A DNA stretch of 13,978 bases. It comes from Geobacteraceae bacterium (GTDB lineage: Bacteria; Desulfobacterota; Desulfuromonadia; Geobacterales; Geobacteraceae). The stretch covers positions 1 through 13,978 of the forward strand of contig JAAZOO010000107.1 in NCBI GenBank assembly GCA_012797715.1. Reading direction: 5' to 3'. The notes beneath the pieces were generated by a model, which was given only the letters and a program-made list of their open reading frames with translations, did not search any database and was not told where the DNA came from. The position numbers and the translations under genes are program-made. Every line of letters begins with the position of its first letter. Positions within the stretch are counted from its first letter, which is position 1. Positions 5,062-13,978 of this stretch are shown here, piece after piece.

Positions 5062-6708
5062 ATGGAAAGTCTGGTGAAAAAGGGCGCTCTCGGCTCGGTT
5101 CTTTTCAACTCGCGGATCATTACCGAGGAAGACATCCGTGCCGCCCTGGAGGAGCAGAGCGTCTCGGGATGCCGTTTCGGAGAGGCCCTGGTCAAGCTGG
5201 GGATCGTCACCCAGGAAGATATCGACTGGGCCCTTTCCAACCAGTTGGACATCCCCTACGTCCGCCTCAGCGAAAAGACCATCGACAGGAGCGCCACGGC
5301 GCTGGTGCCGGCGGACCTGGCGCGCAGGTTCAATCTGATCCCCATCATCCGCACCGGCGACGAGCTGCATATCGCTCTGGCAGACCCCCTCGACCGGGAC
5401 GCCGTGGAAGCGGTGGAAAAGGCCACCGGCTGCCGCGTCACCGTTTCCATGCCCATTATCCGGGAACTGCGGGAGATGCTGGACCTCTTCTACGGACCGG
5501 CGCGGAGCGACCCCTCCTTCGGCTTTGCCTCTTCTTCCTTCTCGTCCGGCATCATTGACAAGATCAACGAAGACACCAGCGGAGCGCGGCTACTGAAATA
5601 CCTGTTCCTGTTCTTTCTCCAGAACGGCCTGTCATCGCTCTCCCTCCGCCCGGCCGGCGCCCAGGTGCGGGTCATGGCCGGGAAAGGGCGGGTTCACCGG
5701 GAGATCGGCGCATTTCCCATCACCTCCTTTCCCGACCTCCTTCTCCATATACGCAACCAGGCGGGCATCAACGGCTCACAGGGTATCGCCCTCCAGGGGC
5801 GCATGGAGTTCCATTACAAGGGGAGCGACGTAGCCCTTTCCGCGTTCCTGCTGAAGGTCACGGACGGCGAGTACGTAACTTTCACCCTGCACCGGGAGGA
5901 GCCGTTCCCCGGATCGCTGGAGGAGATGGGGCTCAGCCCCTCGAAACGGGACGCGCTCCTTTCGCTGACCACGGCGGAAAGCGGGATGATCCTGTTCGCG
6001 GGGGGCAAACGCGAAGACCGGCTCCGTTTCCTGAATCTGTTCCTGGACGAGTGCGAAAAGGCGGGGAGAACCATCCTGCTTCTGGGACACGGCATCGGAA
6101 GCGGCCGCGCCGCCTCACCCCGCGTCCCCCTGGCGGAGGGCTCTCCGGAAGAGGTGGAACAGGTGATGGGCGCCCTTCTCAACCACGACCCCGACCTGAT
6201 TGCCCTGGCGGACGCCACCCCGGCCAGGACCTTTCTCGCCGCAGGGAGGCTCGCGCTGCGGCGGCGTCTCATTGTTGCGGGAATCGACCGCGACACACTC
6301 GGGTCAACACTGGACTACCTGCTGCAGGCGCGCCGGGAGAATCGATCCGTCGGCGCCCAGGTGCGGGGGATCGCGGCAATCACCGCGGTGAGGACACTCT
6401 GCCCTTCCTGCCGGAAAGGCTTCCCGGCCTCTCCCCTCGATGCCGGCCTTCCGGAGGCGGAAACCCTCTACCGTTCCCCGGGGTGCGCCGATTGCGGCTA
6501 TTCCGGGTTCGGGGGGATTCAGTACCTGGCGGACGTCGTCCCCTTTGACGATACCCTCCGGGAGGCTTTCGCCGGCTCCGGGGTGACGTCCGATATTCTG
6601 CGGAGCCTCGCCATGCGGGGCTACCGGAGCATCACCGGAGAGCTGGACGACCTGCTCCTGGCCGGCGGGATCTCGCCGGAAGAATATTTCGCCGTTACGG
6701 CACGATAA
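5062..6708 (+). CDS. PilB/GspE-like protein with MshEN N-domain and degenerate (probably inactive) ATPase domain
   Basis: 548 residues from the ATG at 5062, picked because GGGAGG lies 5 bases upstream; longer upstream readings lack homology. Residues about 1-145 match the MshEN/GspE N-terminal domain of type IV pilus and type II secretion assembly ATPases, which in some relatives binds cyclic di-GMP. The C-terminal part aligns to a PilB ATPase, but every nucleotide motif has decayed. The Walker A position reads GGKREDRLR (314-322) instead of GPTGSGKST. The Asp box has lost EDP. Walker B reads DPDLIALAD (376-384), with Asp for the catalytic Glu. The His box is lost near 401-412. The zinc tetracysteine C447/C450 and C475/C478 is kept, as is overall length. 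The frame is uninterrupted, so this looks like a maintained pseudo-ATPase and not a pseudogene. pilT follows 16 bp downstream. A regulatory or adaptor role in a pilus or secretion machine is inferred. Confidence 0.85.
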   Translation: MESLVKKGALGSVLFNSRIITEEDIRAALEEQSVSGCRFGEALVKLGIVTQEDIDWALSNQLDIPYVRLSEKTIDRSATALVPADLARRFNLIPIIRTGDELHIALADPLDRDAVEAVEKATGCRVTVSMPIIRELREMLDLFYGPARSDPSFGFASSSFSSGIIDKINEDTSGARLLKYLFLFFLQNGLSSLSLRPAGAQVRVMAGKGRVHREIGAFPITSFPDLLLHIRNQAGINGSQGIALQGRMEFHYKGSDVALSAFLLKVTDGEYVTFTLHREEPFPGSLEEMGLSPSKRDALLSLTTAESGMILFAGGKREDRLRFLNLFLDECEKAGRTILLLGHGIGSGRAASPRVPLAEGSPEEVEQVMGALLNHDPDLIALADATPARTFLAAGRLALRRRLIVAGIDRDTLGSTLDYLLQARRENRSVGAQVRGIAAITAVRTLCPSCRKGFPASPLDAGLPEAETLYRSPGCADCGYSGFGGIQYLADVVPFDDTLREAFAGSGVTSDILRSLAMRGYRSITGELDDLLLAGGISPEEYFAVTAR

Positions 6709-6724
6709 AGTACGGAGACGATAC

Positions 6725-7801
6725 ATGGCACGAATCGACGCGCTTTTCAGAATGATGCAGGAACAGGGAGCGTCCGACCTCCATCTCACCACCGGTTCGC
6801 CCCCCATCTTCCGCCTGCACGGGGACATGGTGCGCCTCAACTTCAAGTCCCTGTCCCACGAGGAACTGAAGGTCATCCTCTACGAGATTCTGAGCGAAAA
6901 GCAGCGGGCTGACTTCGAGGCGCGGCACGACCTGGATTTCGCCTATTCCATGCCCGGATTCGCCCGCTTCCGCGGCAACATGTTCCTGCAGCACAAGGGA
7001 ATCGGAGCGGTGTTCCGCATCATCCCCGGCAAGATACTGACAGCCGACGACCTGGGCCTCCCGGAAGGGGTGCGCAGGATGACCTTGCTGAAAAAGGGCC
7101 TGGTCCTGGTCACCGGCCCGACGGGATCGGGAAAATCCACCACCCTGGCCGCCATGATAGACCTCATCAATTCAACCCGGAAGGAGCACATCCTGACTCT
7201 GGAAGACCCCCTGGAGTTCATCCACGAGAGCAAGGAGTCTCTCCTGAACCAGCGGCAGATCGGCGAGCATTCCGACAGCTTCTCCGCGGCGCTCCGGGCC
7301 GCCCTGCGCGAAGACCCGGACGTGATCCTGGTGGGGGAGATGCGGGACCTGGAGACCATCAGCCTGGCCATGACCGCGGCCGAGACCGGCCACCTGGTGT
7401 TCGGCACCCTCCACACCAATTCCGCTGCCAAGACCATCGACCGCATCATCGACGCCTTTCCCCGCGACGGCCAGGAGCAGATCCGCACCATGCTCTCCGA
7501 ATCCCTCAAGGGGGTCGTCTGCCAGCAGCTCCTGAAGGTGGCCGAGGGGAAGGGGCGGGTGGCCGCCATGGAGATCATGGTGGGGACCCCGGCCATCGCC
7601 AATCTCATCCGGGAAGGGAAGACCTTCCAGATACCCTCCATCATCCAGACCGCCCGCAAGGACGGCATGCAGCTCATGGACCAGCACATCCTCGACCTCC
7701 TGAAGACGAAGCGCATCACCCCGGAAGAGGCCTACCGCTGCGCCCAGGAGAAGAAACAGTTCGAGCAGTACCTCCCCGCCCGGGATGCCTCGATGGGATA
7801 G
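6725..7801 (+). CDS. pilT: Twitching motility/type IV pilus retraction ATPase PilT
   Basis: 358 residues, the usual PilT length. It is a hexameric cytoplasmic motor that depolymerises pilin at the inner-membrane base of the type IV pilus. The N-terminal PAS-like part contains ASDLHLTTGSPPIFRLHG. Walker A GPTGSGKST is at 131-139 (K137), the Asp box LTLEDPLEF at about 157-165, Walker B DPDVILVGEMRD at 197-208 (E205), and the His box GHLVFGTLHTN at 222-232. The PilT-specific C-terminal motif is AIANLIREGKT at 290-300 (classically AIRNLIRE), so one motif residue differs. All catalytic motifs are intact, in contrast to the preceding gene. ATG at 6725 has GGAG 7 bases upstream and follows the pseudo-ATPase stop by 16 bp. 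It is likely one of several PilT paralogues in the genome, because no pilus structural genes lie nearby. Confidence 0.95.
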   Translation: MARIDALFRMMQEQGASDLHLTTGSPPIFRLHGDMVRLNFKSLSHEELKVILYEILSEKQRADFEARHDLDFAYSMPGFARFRGNMFLQHKGIGAVFRIIPGKILTADDLGLPEGVRRMTLLKKGLVLVTGPTGSGKSTTLAAMIDLINSTRKEHILTLEDPLEFIHESKESLLNQRQIGEHSDSFSAALRAALREDPDVILVGEMRDLETISLAMTAAETGHLVFGTLHTNSAAKTIDRIIDAFPRDGQEQIRTMLSESLKGVVCQQLLKVAEGKGRVAAMEIMVGTPAIANLIREGKTFQIPSIIQTARKDGMQLMDQHILDLLKTKRITPEEAYRCAQEKKQFEQYLPARDASMG

Positions 7802-7826
7802 AATGGGCCATGTCCGGAGCCGTTCC

Positions 7827-8453
7827 ATGGAAGAATTGAATCTCACCGCTGCATTCCGTCGCTTGTGCCCCCTTGCGGGGCATGCGGCCCGGCGCAGAGG
7901 GGCGCTCCCCTGCCCGCGCCTCCAGGGGGCGTTCCTGTTCGCCCTCGCCCTTCTCCTCCTTCCGTCTCCCAGCGCGGTCCAAGCCAATTCCCGGCATGCC
8001 GGAGAATACCAGGTCAAGGCGGCTTTCATCCTCAATTTCACCAATTTCATCGACTGGCCGGATTCCTCCCTGTCTTCAGACGCCTTCATCATCGGAATCC
8101 TGGGGCGCGACCCCTTTGGAGGCGCCATCGATTCCCTGAACGGGAAAACCGCCAAGGGGAGGAAAGTGGTGATCAGGCGCTACGATGACCCTGGGGAGGC
8201 GCGGGAGGCAGACATCCTCTTCATCAGCGATTCGGAGAAACGGGCGCTCCCCCGCATCCTGAAGGCCCTCCGCAACCGGCCGGTCCTGACGGTCGGGGAC
8301 AGCCAGGGATTCGCCCGCTCCGGCGTCATGATCGGTATGCTCCTGCACGGTACGCGGGTCGGCTTCGAAATCAACAATCGAGCCGCTCATCAGGCAGGAA
8401 TCCGCATCAGCTCCCGCTTGTTGCGGCTTGCCGGGGAGGTGATCGAGCCGTGA
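7827..8453 (+). CDS. YfiR-family periplasmic protein (DUF4154)
   Basis: 208 residues from the ATG at 7827, chosen for GGAG 7 bases upstream; ATGs at 7785 and 7803 would overlap or abut pilT and lack a ribosome site. A long basic N-region and a hydrophobic stretch (AFLFALALLLLPSPSA, 35-50) form a signal peptide with likely cleavage after VQA (A53). The mature part has the YfiR pattern: GEYQVKAAFILNFTNFIDWP, IIGILGRDPFG, GRKVVIRRYDD, ADILFISDSE, PVLTVGDSQGFARSG, VGFEINNRAA and GIRISSRLL. In Pseudomonas, YfiR is a periplasmic repressor that binds the CHASE8-type domain of the diguanylate cyclase YfiN. Here the CHASE8-like partner is the histidine kinase two genes downstream. The stop overlaps the receptor start by 4 bases, so translation is probably coupled. 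The typical YfiR disulfide cysteines are not evident in the mature chain. Confidence 0.9.
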   Translation: MEELNLTAAFRRLCPLAGHAARRRGALPCPRLQGAFLFALALLLLPSPSAVQANSRHAGEYQVKAAFILNFTNFIDWPDSSLSSDAFIIGILGRDPFGGAIDSLNGKTAKGRKVVIRRYDDPGEAREADILFISDSEKRALPRILKALRNRPVLTVGDSQGFARSGVMIGMLLHGTRVGFEINNRAAHQAGIRISSRLLRLAGEVIEP

Positions 8454-10540
8454 CGAACCGATATTTCTCCATCTATCACCATAAGAGCCTCAGGACCGTT
8501 CCGCCCCCCGCGCTTTTTTTCGCGGGCAGACTGGCGGCGATCGTGCTTCTTGCACTCCTTGCCCTGCCCCTCTCCGGGGCACGTGCCGAAGAAGGCTCCT
8601 CCGACAGCCCTCCGCCCGCGGACCTGACCACCCTCACCATCGAGCAGTTGATGGAGCTCGAGGTGGAGACGGTATCCGGCGCATCGCGATATGAGCAGCC
8701 GGTGACCGAGGCCCCGGCCTCGGTCACCATCGTCACGGCCGAAGAGATACAGATGTACGGCTACCGGACCCTGGCCGACATACTGCAGAGCGTTCCCGGC
8801 TTCTCGGTGACCAATGACCGCAACTACCGGTACGTCGGGATACGCGGACTGGGAATCCCCGGGGACTACGGAACCCGGTTCCTTCTCCTGGTGGACGGGG
8901 TATGGCAGAACGACACCGTCTACCAGTCCGGGTATATCGGATACGAGTTTCTCGTGGACGTCGACCTGATCGAGCGGGTCGAGATTATCCGGGGGCCCGG
9001 CCACACCCTGTACGGCGCCAATGCCATGATGGGGGTAATCAACGTCATCACCCGGCGGGGCAGGGATATGGACGGCGTTGAGGTGTCGGGCGCCACAGGG
9101 AGCTTCGACACCCACAAGGGGCGTCTGAGCTACGGGAAGAAGTTCGCAGCAGGCCCGGAGATGCTCCTTTCCGGGACCTTCCTGCACAGCCGGGGGGAGG
9201 ATCTCTACTTTGCGGAATTCGATTCCCCCCTCACCAACTCCGGGTGGGCCAGGGGATGCGACCGGGAGAGGGCCGGCAGCGCGTTCCTGAAGGTGGCCTA
9301 CCGGGACCTGACCCTGGAGGGGGGGTACGTGAAACGGGACAAGTCCCTCCCCACCGCGCCCTGGGGGACCGTGTTCAACAATTCCGGCACCGAGTCCAAG
9401 GACAGCAGTCTGTTTCTCGACCTGAAATACCGGCGAACCTTCGAGAACGGGCTGGATGTGATGGGGAGGTTCTCCTGGAACCAGTACACCTATGACGGTT
9501 TCTACGTCTACGACCGGGCCGCGGCTGGGGAAAGGCCGCTTCTGGCCGCCAACATCGACAGGGTACGCAATTCCTGGATACTGGGTGAGGTGCAGCTGAC
9601 CAGGGAGGTGACGGAGAGCCACAAGATCATCGGGGGCGTGGAGTTCCGGGACGCCCTGCGCATGGTGCAGCAGAATTATGATGCGCACATCTATCTGGAT
9701 GATCGGAGGACCACCTGGAACGTGGGGCTCTACCTCCAGGACGAGTACCGTATCTCCGATACCCTGATCCTGAACGCCGGAATCCGCTACGACCATTTCG
9801 CTACGTTCGGCGACACCGTAAATCCCCGCGTTGCCCTGATCTATTCTCCGTTCGCCTCGACGAACGTCAAGGCTCTCTTCAGCACCGGGTTCCGTCCGCC
9901 GAGCGGATACGAGCTTTACTACACCGACACTTCCACCCAGAAAGAGAATCCCGGACTCAGGGAGGAACAGAGCACGAGCTGGGAGCTGATCCTGGAGCAG
10001 TACCTGGGCAAACGCTACCGCTGCACTGTCAGCGGCTACTATACCAGGGTGAAGGACCTCATAGCCCAGACGGTCGATCCGGCCGACGGCATGCTGGTCT
10101 TCAGAAACAGGGACACGGTCGAACTGAAGGGTGTGGAACTGGAAGTGGCGGGGAAATGGGACACCGGCATACAGGGACGGATCAGCTACGCCTTCCAGGA
10201 CGGCAGGGACTCGTCCGCGGACGAACAGCTCCCCAACTCGGCCCGCCACCTGGCGAAACTGAACGTGCTGTTTCCCCTGGTGCGGGACAGGGTGTTTCTC
10301 GCTCTGGAAGAGCAGTACACGGGGAGAAAAAGGACTCTCACGGGGGCAAAAACCCGCGACTTTTTCATCACGAACCTGACCCTCGTCACCCGCAACCTGG
10401 TGAAGAATCTCGAACTGTCGGGAAGCGTGTACAACCTTTTCAACACCGGGTGTTCCGTTCCCGTGGGGGGAGAATTCATCCAGGACAGCATTCGGCAGGA
10501 GGGGAGGATGTTCCGGATACAGGCGACCTGGAGGTTCTAG
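8450..10540 (+). CDS. TonB-dependent outer-membrane receptor
   Basis: 696 residues starting at GTG 8450, which overlaps the YfiR stop (GTGA). A signal peptide with hydrophobic core at about 27-42 ends in ARA (cleavage after A46). A short region TLTIEQLMELEVETVSGAS (about 61-79) precedes the plug and probably holds the TonB box. The plug runs from about 85 to 203: APASVTIVTAEEI, RTLADILQSVPGF, IRGLGIPGDYGTRFLLLVDG, and IERVEIIRGPGHTLYGANA followed by GVINVITRRG. The rest is a 22-strand-type barrel ending in an aromatic residue (TWRF), as outer-membrane proteins do. Receptors of this type use TonB energy to import siderophores, cobalamin or other ligands. The position between a YfiR protein and a CHASE8 kinase suggests sensing more than bulk uptake. 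The ligand is unknown and no transporter genes are present. Confidence 0.92.
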   Translation: MTNRYFSIYHHKSLRTVPPPALFFAGRLAAIVLLALLALPLSGARAEEGSSDSPPPADLTTLTIEQLMELEVETVSGASRYEQPVTEAPASVTIVTAEEIQMYGYRTLADILQSVPGFSVTNDRNYRYVGIRGLGIPGDYGTRFLLLVDGVWQNDTVYQSGYIGYEFLVDVDLIERVEIIRGPGHTLYGANAMMGVINVITRRGRDMDGVEVSGATGSFDTHKGRLSYGKKFAAGPEMLLSGTFLHSRGEDLYFAEFDSPLTNSGWARGCDRERAGSAFLKVAYRDLTLEGGYVKRDKSLPTAPWGTVFNNSGTESKDSSLFLDLKYRRTFENGLDVMGRFSWNQYTYDGFYVYDRAAAGERPLLAANIDRVRNSWILGEVQLTREVTESHKIIGGVEFRDALRMVQQNYDAHIYLDDRRTTWNVGLYLQDEYRISDTLILNAGIRYDHFATFGDTVNPRVALIYSPFASTNVKALFSTGFRPPSGYELYYTDTSTQKENPGLREEQSTSWELILEQYLGKRYRCTVSGYYTRVKDLIAQTVDPADGMLVFRNRDTVELKGVELEVAGKWDTGIQGRISYAFQDGRDSSADEQLPNSARHLAKLNVLFPLVRDRVFLALEEQYTGRKRTLTGAKTRDFFITNLTLVTRNLVKNLELSGSVYNLFNTGCSVPVGGEFIQDSIRQEGRMFRIQATWRF

Positions 10541-10564
10541 CGCTCCGGGACGAGGTGCGGCCAC

Positions 10565-12757
<2,193 letters not shown>

Positions 12758-12859
12758 CAACCCCCTCTTTCCTGACGGAAAATCCAACGATTTACACCTC
12801 ACCTGTCCGGTCCCCCCGGGGACGCAATCCGACACTTGGAACGAAGGAGGCTTTTCTCC

Positions 12860-13978
12860 GTGCAGATACGTTTCGGCACTGACGGCTGGCGCGGGGTCAT
12901 CGCCCGCGAATTCACCTTTGACAACCTTTCTCTGGTGGCCCAGGCCACCATGGATTACTTCGTCGATCAGGGGCTTGCGCACAAGGGGCTGATCATCGGC
13001 CATGATCGGCGCTTCCTTTCCCGCCGCTTCGCCGAAAGGGTCGCCGAGGTGGCGTCCGGCAACGGCATCCGGGTTCTCCTGACCGACCGCTACGCCCCCA
13101 CTCCGGCGGTCTCCTGGGCGGTCCGGGAGCGGGGGGCTGGGGGAGGCGTCATGATCACCGCCAGCCACAATCCACCCGAATACAACGGGTTCAAGATCAA
13201 GGAATACTACGGCGGGTCGGCGCGGCCCGCGACCACCAGGGTAGTGGAAGAGATTGTGGCCCGCAATCAGGCCGACGGGCGCGAAGTCCGCGCCCTTCCC
13301 CTGGCGGAGGCCCGGGACCGGGGGCTGGTGGAGCTGTTCGACGCCGGAGCAGCCTATCTGCGCCAACTGGAGCGCTACGTGGACCTGCCCTTGATCCGGC
13401 GCGCCGGGATCCCGGTGGTCGTCGACCCCATGAACGGGGCTGGGTCAGGGTTCTTTCCGGAACTCTTGCCGGGAACCGCCGAGATCCATGCGGAGGAAAA
13501 CCCGGGATTCCACGGCCGGCCGCCGGAGCCGACGCCCGAGCACCTGGCCGAGCTCTCCTCGCTTGTGAGGGGCGGTGCCTATCGGGTAGGTCTCGCCCTC
13601 GATGGGGACGCGGACCGGATCGGGGCGGTGGACGAGACCGGAGAGTTCTTTTCATCCCACATGATCTTCACGGTAATCCTGCGCCACCTCATCGAACGGC
13701 GCGGCATGCGGGGCGGCGTGGCCAAGACCGTCTCCACCACCCGCATGGTGGACCTCCTGTGCGAGAGGAACGGCCTGGAGCTGTTCGAGACCCCCATCGG
13801 CTTCAAGCACATCTGCGAGCTGATGCTGGACCACGACATCCTGATGGGTGGCGAGGAGTCGGGCGGCCTGGGGGTCAAGGGGCACATCCCGGAGCGGGAC
13901 GGCATGCTGCTGGGGCTCCTGCTGCTGGAGGCCGTGGCCATGTCCGGGAAGGGGCTTCGTCGGCTCCTGGACGAAACC
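12860..13978 (+). CDS. Phosphoglucomutase/phosphomannomutase family protein, 3' end outside window
   Basis: Alpha-D-phosphohexomutase that interconverts sugar 1- and 6-phosphates for glycogen, cell-wall or exopolysaccharide precursors. The start GTG at 12860 follows AAGGAGG at 12844-12850, spacing 9. The chain begins with FGTDGWRG at 5-12. The phosphoserine loop is ITASHNPPEYNGFKIK (S102), the metal loop LDGDADR (D248, D250, D252), the sugar-binding loop GEESGG (331-336), and IPERDG follows at 343-348. The 373 codons seen lack the C-terminal phosphate-binding domain only because the window ends; family members are about 450-470 residues. It lies 102 bp after the kinase on the same strand. It may be transcribed separately, and its strong own ribosome site favours independent expression. 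Whether the substrate is glucose, mannose or glucosamine phosphate cannot be told. Confidence 0.95.
   Translation, partial: MQIRFGTDGWRGVIAREFTFDNLSLVAQATMDYFVDQGLAHKGLIIGHDRRFLSRRFAERVAEVASGNGIRVLLTDRYAPTPAVSWAVRERGAGGGVMITASHNPPEYNGFKIKEYYGGSARPATTRVVEEIVARNQADGREVRALPLAEARDRGLVELFDAGAAYLRQLERYVDLPLIRRAGIPVVVDPMNGAGSGFFPELLPGTAEIHAEENPGFHGRPPEPTPEHLAELSSLVRGGAYRVGLALDGDADRIGAVDETGEFFSSHMIFTVILRHLIERRGMRGGVAKTVSTTRMVDLLCERNGLELFETPIGFKHICELMLDHDILMGGEESGGLGVKGHIPERDGMLLGLLLLEAVAMSGKGLRRLLDET

Noticed and set aside
7785..7826. Earlier ATG starts for the YfiR protein (7785, 7803)
   Set aside because: No ribosome site before them, overlap with or abutment to pilT, and an even longer N-region before the signal peptide; ATG at 7827 has GGAG at 7-base spacing.
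8390..10564. 724-residue minus-strand reading frame over the TonB receptor
   Set aside because: Shadow caused by high GC at third positions; the plus strand encodes a full receptor with plug and C-terminal aromatic residue.

Overview
The window reads as chromosome of a GC-rich anaerobe. The best guess is the Geobacter/Desulfuromonadales group. This is inferred from a class 1 (strict-anaerobe type) hybrid cluster protein under a perfect FNR-like box, type IV pilus ATPases, HD-GYP and hybrid kinase genes, and the general character of the proteins. No rRNA or other species-defining marker is present.

Left edge (1-579): the 5' part of a tyrosine integrase gene runs leftwards off the window. Its coding sequence is visibly more A+T-rich than the rest. 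Upstream of it are a perfect 11-bp tandem repeat and then an intact tRNA-Thr(CGT) gene with encoded CCA, its own promoter and a rho-independent terminator. This looks like the right-hand boundary of an integrated element.

Stress and redox block (580-2904): an FNR/CRP-type palindrome sits at about -40.5 of a likely promoter for hcp. A hairpin, then a small non-canonical cupin gene, follow hcp on the same strand.

Leftward operon (2994-4859, minus strand): a PP-loop ATPase related to tRNA thiolation enzymes is followed at once by a soluble HD-GYP protein, a likely cyclic-di-GMP phosphodiesterase.

Rightward operon (5062-12757, plus strand): five tightly spaced genes encode a PilB/GspE-like protein whose ATPase motifs have all decayed, an intact PilT retraction ATPase, a YfiR-family periplasmic protein, a TonB-dependent outer-membrane receptor, and a membrane hybrid histidine kinase with a CHASE8-like periplasmic domain. 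A phosphoglucomutase/phosphomannomutase gene follows after about 100 bp and runs off the right edge.

The most interesting reading is that the last three operon genes form an envelope-spanning sensory pathway built like Pseudomonas YfiBNR. A TonB receptor would replace the OmpA-like YfiB, and a hybrid kinase would replace the diguanylate cyclase YfiN. It is co-transcribed with a PilT/pseudo-PilB pair, which suggests control of pilus dynamics or surface behaviour. The kinase has no HPt or DNA-binding output, so at least one downstream partner lies elsewhere.
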